Below are positions 1 through 7,029 of a stretch of 12,892 nt of DNA, one piece after another. Under the pieces are notes generated by a model. The model was not told where the DNA came from. It saw nothing but the letters and a program-made list of their open reading frames with translations, and did not search any database. This DNA is from Acidobacteriota bacterium (GTDB lineage Bacteria; Acidobacteriota; Polarisedimenticolia; Polarisedimenticolales; Polarisedimenticolaceae), in NCBI GenBank assembly GCA_011773795.1, contig WVWW01000089.1:1-12892 (forward strand), in the 5' to 3' direction. Position 1 is the stretch's first letter. Every line of letters begins with the position of its first letter. The position numbers were made by a program, and so were the translations under genes.

Positions 1-1
1 C

Positions 2-517
2 CGCGACGAGGAGACGGCGCAGATCGCGATCCAGTCGGCGCTGACCGGCCACCTGGTGTTCACCACGGTCCACGCCAACAACGTGGTCGACGTGGTCGGC
101 CGCTTCCTGAACATGAACGTCGAGCCCTACAACTTCGTCTCGGCGCTGAACTGCATCCTGGCCCAGCGGCTGGTGCGGCTGATCTGCGACTCGTGCAAGC
201 GACCGGTCAAGGCGACCCGCGAGCAGCTCATCGAGTCGGGGCTCGATCCGGTGCGCTACGGCGACTACACGTTCTACGAGGGCAAGGGCTGCATCGACTG
301 CAACGGCACGGGCTACCGCGGGCGCACGGCGATCGCCGAGCTGCTCGACATGTCCGACCGCATCCGCGAGATGATCCTGCAGCGGAAGCCGGGCTCGGAC
401 ATCAAGCGCGCGGCCAAGGAAGAGGGCATGACGTTCCTGCGCGAGGCGGCCCTGGCCAAGGTGTTCTACGGCAAATCGACGCTGCACGAAGTCAACAAGG
501 TCACGTTCATCGACTAG
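2..517 (+). CDS. gspE: GspE/PilB-family secretion or pilus assembly ATPase, C-terminal part (5' end outside window)
   Basis: This is the last 171 residues of a cytoplasmic hexameric ATPase that powers pseudopilus or pilus assembly. The reading frame is open from base 2, so the start, Walker A and Walker B regions lie upstream. The fragment begins in the conserved RDEETAQIAIQSALTGHL stretch, and the His-box 'TTVHANN' follows at residues 21-27. The tetracysteine zinc-binding subdomain typical of extension ATPases is intact: CDSC at residues 62-65 and CIDC at 97-100, followed by 'GTGYRGRTAIAELL'. The zinc module argues against a PilT-type retraction ATPase, which lacks it. GspE and PilB cannot be separated from this fragment; the PilMNO-like genes downstream favour a pilus-like machine and the GspG-like pseudopilins a secretion-like one. 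The stop is TAG, and the next gene starts 18 nt later. Confidence 0.93.
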   Translation, partial: RDEETAQIAIQSALTGHLVFTTVHANNVVDVVGRFLNMNVEPYNFVSALNCILAQRLVRLICDSCKRPVKATREQLIESGLDPVRYGDYTFYEGKGCIDCNGTGYRGRTAIAELLDMSDRIREMILQRKPGSDIKRAAKEEGMTFLREAALAKVFYGKSTLHEVNKVTFID

Positions 518-535
518 GGACTTGAAGGGAAGGCG

Positions 536-1546
536 ATGACATCGTTGCAAGAAATCTGGGCCCGGTTGGACGGCACCGCCGCCGCGGTCGGCCTGCGTCC
601 GGCCTACCCGCCGGTCGCGCTCGACCTCGAGCAGCGGGTCGTCTCCCTGGTGCGCTGCAAGCCGCGCCGGGGGCGCAAGGCGCTGCTCGAAGCGCACGTC
701 CAGCGCCGGCTGGACGACCCGGTGTTGCCCGATTCGATCTTCCAGCCCGCGGGAAAGACCACGCCCGATCTGGTGGATCGCTTGCGCGAGCTGTTCGAGG
801 CCGGGGGCACTCGTCCCGGCCGCGTGTCCCTGGTGTTGCCCGACAACCTGGCCAAGATCTCGATCCTGCAACTCCCCGAACGACCCGCCAGCCAGCGCGA
901 GCTGGACGAGCTCGTGCGATCGAAGATGCGCCGCGCCGTGCCGTTCCGCCTCGATGACGTGATGATCTCCTACCAGGTCGTGCCGGGAACGGGGAGCGCT
1001 GTCGGTGTTCTCGTGGTGCTGGTCCACCGTGCCGTCGTGGAACGCCTCGAAAGCACCTTCGAGGCGTTCGGAGCGCGTGCCGGGTTGATCGACCTGGCGA
1101 CCCCGAACCTGATCAACCTGGTGCGGGCGCGGATCGACCGACTCGGCGCCGACGGCGGCGACGTCGCCCTGGTCAACTGTGCGGAACGCTACTTCTCGTT
1201 GGTCATCACCCGGGACGGGCAGGTGATCTTCTACCGCTGCAAGACGTTCGCGGCGTCGGCCGACGGGACGCCCACGCCCAACGGCAGCCTCTCCCGCGAG
1301 GTGGCGCACTCGTTCGCGTACTATCGCGAGAAGCTCGGCGGCGAAGGGATCGGTGCCGTCCTGCTGCGCAGCACGTCGCTGCCGAACGAAGAGGTCGTCC
1401 GGCACCTGGCCGGCCTGGAGTGCGAGAGGATCGAGCCGATCCGCTTGGAGCACAACATCGAGCTCGCCGACGGCGTGCAGCTCGACAACGATGCGGCGCA
1501 ACGTCTGGCGCCGGCGATCGGCGCGGCGATCGCGAGGGGCGGATGA
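536..1546 (+). CDS. pilM: PilM-like actin-fold protein of the inner-membrane assembly platform
   Basis: A 336-residue predicted cytoplasmic protein in the PilM/GspL-N position, directly before PilN- and PilO-like genes. In the family, PilM is an actin-like protein that binds the short cytoplasmic N-terminus of PilN and couples the ATPase to the periplasmic platform. Visible pieces are an N-terminal beta segment 'PPVALDLEQRVVSLVRCK' (about residues 24-41), a middle part 'VSLVLPDNLAKISILQLP' with 'ELDELVRSKMRRAVPF', and a later beta pair 'GGDVALVNCAERYFSLVI'. No transmembrane segment is seen. The usual glycine- and serine-rich phosphate loops of PilM ('DIGSSS'-like) are not recognisable at the two expected places, so nucleotide binding is doubtful. 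The ATG is preceded by AAGGGAAGG. The assignment rests on size, weak motif pattern and strong gene order. Confidence 0.8.
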   Translation: MTSLQEIWARLDGTAAAVGLRPAYPPVALDLEQRVVSLVRCKPRRGRKALLEAHVQRRLDDPVLPDSIFQPAGKTTPDLVDRLRELFEAGGTRPGRVSLVLPDNLAKISILQLPERPASQRELDELVRSKMRRAVPFRLDDVMISYQVVPGTGSAVGVLVVLVHRAVVERLESTFEAFGARAGLIDLATPNLINLVRARIDRLGADGGDVALVNCAERYFSLVITRDGQVIFYRCKTFAASADGTPTPNGSLSREVAHSFAYYREKLGGEGIGAVLLRSTSLPNEEVVRHLAGLECERIEPIRLEHNIELADGVQLDNDAAQRLAPAIGAAIARGG

Positions 1547-2421
1547 TGCGGCCGCTCGACCTCAACCTCGCCACGCGGCCGTACAGCAACAACATGCTGG
1601 TGTGGGCGGCGTACGTCGCGCTGCTGGCCGCGGCGGTGTTCTTCTCCTACTGGAACATCTCGTCCTATCGACACTACCGAGCCGAGCTGGAGGCGCTGGA
1701 CCTCGAGCAGGGCAACATGGATCAGGAGCGGATCGACCTGACCGCTCGCCACGGAAAGGTCCTCCGGGACGTCCGGAAGTACGACCGCGTCGCGATCAAC
1801 CGGCGCACGACCAAGGCCAACGAGGTCATCGAGTGGCGCGCTTTCTCCTGGACGCGGTTGTTCAACCGGCTCGAGGAGGTCTTGCCCAACAACATCAAGA
1901 TGACCTCCATCCGTCCGATCTTCCGCGGCCGCGATCGCGAGACGGAGGAGGCCGACTCGCGACCCCAAATGCCGGTCAAGGTCGAGGGCCTGGCCCGCGA
2001 CTGGGACTCGCTGTTCGAGCTGGAGACCGATCTGATCGACGACCCCTCGTTCGGTCGCGTGCTGCCGCGCAACATCGACAAGCGGGACAACGGGGAACTC
2101 GCGTTTTCCATCGAGTTCACCTATTACCCGGAGGAACCGGTCGGTGCGGAGACCCCCGCCGTGGCCGAGCGGGAGGTTGCGGAAGCGGCGCCGGCGGAAG
2201 AGGCCGCGCCGGGGGACGCGCCGGGCGTCGCGGACTCCGGGGACACGCCGCGCAAGCTCCCGCCGGCGAACGAGCAGGCCGCCGAGGTGACCGACGAGTG
2301 GGCCGCGCAGTCCACCGACGAGGCCGCGGCCGACACGCCTGCCGCAAATGATCGACCGGGCCGCCGGAAGTTGCCGACGGTGCCGCAAGACCGAGACGAT
2401 GACGATGGAGAAGGAGAATGA
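1543..2421 (+). CDS. pilN: PilN-like inner-membrane assembly protein with long acidic tail
   Basis: A 292-residue bitopic membrane protein. The short cytoplasmic N-terminus carries 'LDLNLATRPYSNN' (residues 5-17), the PilM-binding type of motif in a form I associate with acidobacterial-type PilN. One transmembrane helix follows (about 18-37), then a charged, probably coiled-coil stretch (about 40-85) and a small periplasmic alpha/beta domain up to the beta strand 'LAFSIEFTYYP' near residue 195. Beyond that lies a roughly 95-residue Ala/Pro/Glu/Asp-rich low-complexity tail not usual for PilN. The start is ATGATG: position 1543 overlaps the pilM stop by 4 nt and 1546 by 1 nt. I chose 1543; a GAGGGG sequence lies just upstream. 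In the family, PilN pairs with PilO in the periplasm to link PilM to PilP and the secretin. Confidence 0.87.
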   Translation: MMRPLDLNLATRPYSNNMLVWAAYVALLAAAVFFSYWNISSYRHYRAELEALDLEQGNMDQERIDLTARHGKVLRDVRKYDRVAINRRTTKANEVIEWRAFSWTRLFNRLEEVLPNNIKMTSIRPIFRGRDRETEEADSRPQMPVKVEGLARDWDSLFELETDLIDDPSFGRVLPRNIDKRDNGELAFSIEFTYYPEEPVGAETPAVAEREVAEAAPAEEAAPGDAPGVADSGDTPRKLPPANEQAAEVTDEWAAQSTDEAAADTPAANDRPGRRKLPTVPQDRDDDDGEGE

Positions 2422-3017
2422 AGCCGCGCCGCGTACGTTTCGACATCCGCCGGCAGGGGCTGCCCTTCCTGGTCGGGCTTCTCGGCCTGATCGCCGTGAA
2501 CCTGCTCGTCTGGGTCGTGCTCGTGCGACCGAACGCCGTGGAATACTCCCAGCGGACGCGCGGCGGCGAAGGGGAGGAGCGGCAAAAACTACGTGAGGAC
2601 CGCGCGTCGGTGCAGAACGCGGAAGCCTACGTCACGGCCCTCGGCAAAGCCGCCGACGACTGGCGCTACCTGCGCACCGAGATCCTGTCGACACGCGACG
2701 AGAAGCTCGTCGAGGTCATGCAGGAGCTGACGCGTCTGTGTGCCGAGTTCCGCATCGATATCAACACCGTCCAGATCAAGAACGAGGTCCTACGTGAAGA
2801 AGGACTCGACCGTTTCGCCATGATCGTGCCGTTGCAGGGTGGTTACGCCAGCCTGCGCAAGTTCCTCCAGGCGGTCGAGGCCTCGGAGAAGTTCATGGTC
2901 GTGGAGCGTGTCGCGCTCGACGGCGTATCGCACGGGGCGGCCGCGCGGAACCTGCAATTGAACATCACCGTCGCGTCGTACTTCTCGCTGGCGTCGCCGG
3001 GCCAGGACGAGTCGTAG
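2418..3017 (+). CDS. pilO: PilO-like inner-membrane assembly protein
   Basis: A 199-residue bitopic protein with a basic cytoplasmic N-terminus ('MKPRRVRFDIRRQ'), one transmembrane helix (about residues 15-36), a coiled-coil-like charged segment (about 45-105) and a C-terminal ferredoxin-like domain (about 110-190) with 'MIVPLQGGYASLRKFLQAVE', typical of PilO and related GspM-type proteins. It would heterodimerise with the PilN-like product in the periplasm. Its ATG overlaps the pilN stop in an ATGA arrangement (4 nt), implying translational coupling. A GGAG at 2407-2410 sits 7 nt before the start, inside the end of pilN. Length matches the family (about 200 residues) and nothing appears truncated. 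Identification comes from topology, the PilO-type C-terminal motif and gene order. Confidence 0.88.
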   Translation: MKPRRVRFDIRRQGLPFLVGLLGLIAVNLLVWVVLVRPNAVEYSQRTRGGEGEERQKLREDRASVQNAEAYVTALGKAADDWRYLRTEILSTRDEKLVEVMQELTRLCAEFRIDINTVQIKNEVLREEGLDRFAMIVPLQGGYASLRKFLQAVEASEKFMVVERVALDGVSHGAAARNLQLNITVASYFSLASPGQDES

Positions 3018-3033
3018 GGCGGGAGGAGTCGAG

Positions 3034-3600
3034 ATGCGCAAACTGACGGCACGCGAGATCGTCCTGCTGCTCGTCGTCGGGGGCGTGGCGATCCTCGGCT
3101 GGGTCTACAGCGGAGGTGGCGGCCTGGGCGGTGGCTCGGGCGACGCGCAGGACCTCAGCGAGCTCGACTACGGCGAGCCTCCGGTCGTCGAGCTGGCGCG
3201 GCTGGAGGTGGCCCCGGTGCGCTACGACGCCGAGGCGCGCAACCTGTTCGCGTACTACGTGCCTCCGCCGCCGAAGCGGCCGGCGCCGCCGCCGCGCAAG
3301 ACGACCCCGCCGCCGCGCCAGGCCCCGCCCCCGCGTGTGGTCCAGCAGCGGCCGCCGACGCCGCCGCCACCGGTCACGCCGAAGGCGCCGCGTCCCAACT
3401 TCCGCTACATCGGATTCCTGGGGCCCAAGGACAACAAGATCGCCGTGCTGGAGCACGGGGACGAGGTGCTCCTCGCCGCGGTCGGGGAACCGATCCTGAA
3501 CCTGTACAAGGTCGTCGAGTTCAAGTACGAGATGCTGGTGGTCGGCTACACCGAGGAGCGATTTGCCGATCAGACGACCGAACTGCCGTTGAAACGATGA
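3034..3600 (+). CDS. PilP/GspC-like periplasmic connector with proline-rich linker
   Basis: A 188-residue protein that would connect the inner-membrane platform to the secretin. Residues 9-25 form a single hydrophobic helix ending in a Gly-rich stretch. There is no lipobox cysteine, so it is anchored like GspC rather than as a lipoprotein like classical PilP. 'YDAEARNLFAYYVPP' (64-78) resembles the 'RNPF'-type motif before the linker in PilP-like proteins. Residues 77-121 are extremely proline-rich (23 prolines in 45 residues), enough for a rigid spacer across the periplasm. The C-terminal part (about 122-180), with 'RYIGFLGPKDNKIAVLEHGD', matches the small beta homology-region domain shared by PilP and GspC that touches the secretin N0 domain. 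A strong GGGAGGAG lies 5 nt before the ATG. PilP versus GspC naming is left open. Confidence 0.82.
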   Translation: MRKLTAREIVLLLVVGGVAILGWVYSGGGGLGGGSGDAQDLSELDYGEPPVVELARLEVAPVRYDAEARNLFAYYVPPPPKRPAPPPRKTTPPPRQAPPPRVVQQRPPTPPPPVTPKAPRPNFRYIGFLGPKDNKIAVLEHGDEVLLAAVGEPILNLYKVVEFKYEMLVVGYTEERFADQTTELPLKR

Positions 3601-3641
3601 CGCCGCAACGAAACGTCCGAAGACGAGAGGGTGGAGAGACG

Positions 3642-6080
3642 ATGTCCCACGCAACACGCTGGAGGCGGGTCGCCGCCGTCGGGCTCCTGCTGGCGCTGTC
3701 GGTCGGGTGCGCCGCGCAGAAGGCGTACAACCGTGCCGAACGCGAGATGCGCCGCGAGAACTACGACAAGGCGGTGCTCGAGTACTCCAAGGCGCTGGCC
3801 ATGGAACCCGGCAATACGCGCTACTCGGTCGGCTTCGAGCGGGCCAAGCTCAAGGGCTCGGCGCAGCACTTCATGAAGGCGCAGCGTTATCACCAGGCCG
3901 GCCAGTACGAGCTGGCGATTGCGGAGTACCAGCAGACGTTGCTGCTCAACCCCGGCAACGAATACGCGCAGAACGAGATGAACAAGGCGATGCACGAGCT
4001 GCGGCTCAAGCAATCGGGCCCGTCGCGCATCGAGGAGATGAAGCGGCTCGCCGAGTTGCGCGATCTGGCGCCGCCGAAGCTGCACCCCGGAGCCAACATC
4101 CCGATCCTGATGCGTTTCGAGGAGGCCGAGATCGGCAAGATCTTCGAGGCCATCGGCAAGGCCTCGGGGATCAACTTCATCTTCGACGACAAGGTCGACG
4201 TGCACAAGCCGATGACGATCGACATCGGCAACGTCTCGCTGGAGAAGGCGCTCGACATCCTGATGCTCCAGACCAAGAACTTCTACAAGGTCATCGACGA
4301 GCACACGCTGCTGATCGCGCCGGACACGCGGCAGAAGCGCCAGGAGTACGAGGACCAGGTGATCCGGACGTTCTTCCTCAGCAACGCCGACACCAAGACG
4401 GTCGTGACGGTGCTGCGCTCGTTGCTGCAGTCGCGGCAGATCGCCGAGAACGCCGACCTCAACTCGGTCACGATCAAGGACACGCCGGCCAAGGTGGCCA
4501 TCGCCGAGCGCATCATCAACGCCAACGACAAGTCCAAGGGCGAGGTGATCATCGACGTCGAGCTGCTCGAGATCAACCGCACCCTGACCAAGATGCTCGG
4601 CATCGACCTGTCGAGCAAGACGCTGAGCCTGACGTTCCAGGGCGGGGCCGCGGCGGTCCCGTTGAACAACCTGGACATCATCCGGCAGACCGGGAACTGG
4701 ACCGTCGGCGTGATCCCGAGCGTGATCCTCGACTTCCTCAAGTCCGACTCGGAGAGCAAGCTCATCGCCAAGCCGCAGCTGCGCGTCGCCGAGGGCGAGG
4801 AGGCGGAGATCCTGATCGGTGACCGCGTGCCGATCCCCACGACCACGTTCAACACCTCGAACACGATCGGCAGCAACGTCGTGCCGATCACGTCGTTCAC
4901 CTACCAGAACGTCGGGATCACCGTGCGGGTCAAGCCGCGCGTGCACCACAACAAGGAAGTCACGCTGCAGGTCGAGGTCGAGATCAGCCAGCTGTCCGGC
5001 AGCGTCGAGACCAGCGCCGGGCAGAACCAGCCGATCATCGGCACGCGGAAGATCCAGACGGTGATCCGCCTGCGCGACGGCGAGACCAACCTGCTCGCCG
5101 GTCTGATCCAGCACGCCAACAGCGACAGTGTCTCCGGCGTCGCCGGTCTGATGGACATCCCGGGTCTGGGGCGGTTGTTCTCCGGGAACAGCCTGGAGAA
5201 CCGCGAGACCGAGATCGTGATGACCCTGACGCCGCGGATCGTGCGCATCCCCGACATCACCGAGGAGGACCTGGCCACGCTGTGGGTCGGCACCGAAGAG
5301 AACATGCAGCTGCGTGGGAGCGCGCAGAACGCCCTGGGGCAGAGCCCGTTCGCCGAGGTCCTGGACATCTCCGGTGGCACCGACAGTGGATCGGATGATG
5401 CCGGCACGACGGCCGGTAACGTGTTGAGGACCGCCCCGTCGGACGAGGTCGAGGCCGACACCCGGCGCTCGGTCGAGGAGCGGCAGCGCGAGCAGCAGGA
5501 GGCGAGCGCACCCGACGAGGCCCCCGACAGCGCCGCCGACGACCTGCCCGCCGGCCGCCGCGGGCGTCCGGGGCGGACCACCCCGGATGCCGAACCGCCG
5601 GACGACTCCAGCGCCGATCAACAGGACGACACCGTCGATGACGATCAGCCGCCCACGGGCCCGGCGATCGTGTCGCTGATCCCCTCCAGCACGACGTATC
5701 GCGTCGGCGACACGGTGGTCGTGGACGTCGTGATGTCCAACGCCAACAACGTCGGGTCGACGCCGTTCCACCTGCGCTACAACCCGCAGGTCCTGCAGTT
5801 CATCTCGCCCGCCGCCGAGGGCCCGCTGATGCGCAGCGACGGAGCCAACACGGTGTTCCTGGCGACCCCCACGGGTGGCGGGGGAGAGCTGGTCGTCGGC
5901 CTGTCGCGCATGGGCGCCGGCCAGGGTGTCAGCGGCACCGGGTCGCTGGCGACGTTCCAGTTCCAGGCCATCGGCGCCGGGGATTGCGGCTTCGCCTTCA
6001 CCGGCGCCGCGATCAAGGACCCGCAGGCACGCAACCTTCCCGCGGCGTTCAACACCGCGGCCGTACGGGTCGAGCCGTGA
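3642..6080 (+). CDS. pilQ: TPR-secretin-cohesin fusion, predicted outer-membrane lipoprotein (PilQ/GspD family)
   Basis: An 812-residue secretin with unusual additions. Residues 1-23 look like a lipoprotein signal ('LLLALSVGC', Cys23; the lipobox is permissive because Ser is at -3). Residues about 28-115 contain two TPR-like units, each ending in a 'YSKALAMEPGN' / 'YQQTLLLNPGN' pattern. An STN/N0-like domain follows (about 150-225), then an N1-type domain (about 240-293) and the secretin beta-barrel core (about 300-535) with 'GEEAEILIGDRVPIP', 'ITVRVKPRVH' and the terminal 'ETEIVMTLTPRIV'. An acidic, disordered linker (about 545-670) leads to a C-terminal cohesin-like domain (about 673-812) with 'FHLRYNPQVLQFISP' and 'SGTGSLATFQFQAI'. 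The ATG at 3642 has GGAG 5 nt upstream and leaves a normal signal peptide. An in-frame ATG at 3597, overlapping the previous stop, would add 15 residues before it and is less likely. Confidence 0.94.
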   Translation: MSHATRWRRVAAVGLLLALSVGCAAQKAYNRAEREMRRENYDKAVLEYSKALAMEPGNTRYSVGFERAKLKGSAQHFMKAQRYHQAGQYELAIAEYQQTLLLNPGNEYAQNEMNKAMHELRLKQSGPSRIEEMKRLAELRDLAPPKLHPGANIPILMRFEEAEIGKIFEAIGKASGINFIFDDKVDVHKPMTIDIGNVSLEKALDILMLQTKNFYKVIDEHTLLIAPDTRQKRQEYEDQVIRTFFLSNADTKTVVTVLRSLLQSRQIAENADLNSVTIKDTPAKVAIAERIINANDKSKGEVIIDVELLEINRTLTKMLGIDLSSKTLSLTFQGGAAAVPLNNLDIIRQTGNWTVGVIPSVILDFLKSDSESKLIAKPQLRVAEGEEAEILIGDRVPIPTTTFNTSNTIGSNVVPITSFTYQNVGITVRVKPRVHHNKEVTLQVEVEISQLSGSVETSAGQNQPIIGTRKIQTVIRLRDGETNLLAGLIQHANSDSVSGVAGLMDIPGLGRLFSGNSLENRETEIVMTLTPRIVRIPDITEEDLATLWVGTEENMQLRGSAQNALGQSPFAEVLDISGGTDSGSDDAGTTAGNVLRTAPSDEVEADTRRSVEERQREQQEASAPDEAPDSAADDLPAGRRGRPGRTTPDAEPPDDSSADQQDDTVDDDQPPTGPAIVSLIPSSTTYRVGDTVVVDVVMSNANNVGSTPFHLRYNPQVLQFISPAAEGPLMRSDGANTVFLATPTGGGGELVVGLSRMGAGQGVSGTGSLATFQFQAIGAGDCGFAFTGAAIKDPQARNLPAAFNTAAVRVEP

Positions 6081-6586
6081 GCCCGCTTCGTGCCATCGGC
6101 GCCCGTCTGCGCCGCCTGCGCGATCAACGCGGGTTGACGCTGGTCGAACTGGCCTCGGTCAGCGCGATCATCATCATCATGGCCAGCGTGACCTTCCCGG
6201 TCGCGAACACGATGGTCAAACGTCAGAAGGAGATCGAGCTGCGCCGGGCCCTGAGGACGATCCGCACGGCGCTGGATCGCTTCCAGATCGACACCGAGCG
6301 GTTCCCCGGGATCCGTATCCGCTACCTCGACCGGACCAACGAAGAGGGCTACCCCGAAGACCTCGCGTGGCTCTACGAGGGGGTCGACATCGGTGACGCC
6401 GCCGGGACCACGATCAAGTACCTCAGGCGGCTGCCGCGCGATCCGATCACCGGCCTGGACGAATGGGACACGCGTTCGAGCCGCGACGAGCCGGAGTCGA
6501 TCTTCTCCGACGGCATCAACATCTTCGACGTGCGGTCGAAGAGCGACAAGATCGGACTCGACGGGACGCGGTACAACACCTGGTAG
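6077..6586 (+). CDS. GspG-like pseudopilin (first of a tandem pair)
   Basis: A 169-residue class III-signal pseudopilin. It starts at GTG in a GTGA overlap (4 nt) with the secretin stop, so it is probably translationally coupled; no strong ribosome binding site is seen. The basic leader is 19 residues and ends in '...RDQRG', with prepilin-peptidase cleavage expected after Gly19. The mature N-terminus 'LTLVELASVSAIIIIM' keeps Glu5 but has Leu instead of Phe/Met at +1. A hydrophobic helix of about 20 residues is followed by a soluble domain with 'RDPITGLDEW' and a terminal 'LDGTRYNTW', the same end pattern as the next gene. It probably forms part of a periplasmic pseudopilus driven by the upstream ATPase. 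Whether it is a major (GspG) or minor subunit cannot be told from sequence; the next gene is closer to the GspG consensus. Confidence 0.87.
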   Translation: MSPLRAIGARLRRLRDQRGLTLVELASVSAIIIIMASVTFPVANTMVKRQKEIELRRALRTIRTALDRFQIDTERFPGIRIRYLDRTNEEGYPEDLAWLYEGVDIGDAAGTTIKYLRRLPRDPITGLDEWDTRSSRDEPESIFSDGINIFDVRSKSDKIGLDGTRYNTW

Positions 6587-6594
6587 GTGAGGCG

Positions 6595-6999
6595 ATGAAG
6601 CAAGACGCACGAACACAACGCGGTTTCACGCTGATCGAGATGCTGATCGTCGTGGCGATCATCGGCATCCTGGCGACCATCGCCGTCGGCCAGTACCAAC
6701 GTTCGATCACCCGCGCCAAGGAGGCGGCGCTGCGCGAGAACCTGTTCGTCATGCGGACCCAGATCAGCAACTACTTCGCCGACAAGGGACAGTATCCGCT
6801 CGATCTGCAGACCTTGGTCGACGAGAAGTACCTGAAACAGATCCCCAAGGACCCGATCACGCGCAGCTCGGAGACCTGGGTCGTGACGCATTCCGACGTC
6901 GGGGACGAAGAAGACATCTCCACCGAGCAGGGGATCGAGGACGTGCACAGCGGGTCCGACGCTTCGGGACTCGACGGGACGCCGTACGCCGACTGGTGA
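6595..6999 (+). CDS. gspG: GspG-like major pseudopilin (second of a tandem pair)
   Basis: A 134-residue pseudopilin with a textbook class III signal: a 10-residue basic leader 'MKQDARTQRG', cleavage before Phe11, and mature 'FTLIEMLIVVAIIGILATIA' with Glu at +5. The soluble domain has 'NYFADKGQYPLDLQTLVDEK', 'IPKDPITRSSETW' and a terminal 'SGLDGTPYADW', the typical order in short GspG proteins, whose C-terminal loop usually binds calcium. It is the best candidate for the main fibre subunit. The gene begins 8 nt after the preceding pseudopilin, with GGTGAGG just upstream of the ATG. A prepilin peptidase (PilD/GspO) would be required and is not in this window. Confidence in the pseudopilin call is very high; the exact subunit rank is inferred. 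Confidence 0.93.
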   Translation: MKQDARTQRGFTLIEMLIVVAIIGILATIAVGQYQRSITRAKEAALRENLFVMRTQISNYFADKGQYPLDLQTLVDEKYLKQIPKDPITRSSETWVVTHSDVGDEEDISTEQGIEDVHSGSDASGLDGTPYADW

Positions 7000-7029
7000 G
7001 CGGGCAACGAGGATTAGGAGTAGAACAGC

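Noticed and set aside
1321..2388. 355-codon minus-strand frame opposite the PilM/PilN-like junction
   Set aside because: It crosses two coupled genes, has an Arg/Val/Leu-biased translation and no motif; it is a shadow frame.
3597..3641. Upstream in-frame ATG for the secretin (ATGA overlap with the previous gene)
   Set aside because: It would put 15 mostly polar residues ahead of a good signal peptide, while the ATG at 3642 has its own GGAG. It is not impossible, since coupling by overlap is common in this operon.
3570..5771. 733-codon open frame on the minus strand opposite the secretin
   Set aside because: It lies opposite a well-supported secretin gene. Its translation is Arg/Leu/Asp/Val-rich with no recognisable domain, as expected from the mirror frame of GC-rich coding DNA.
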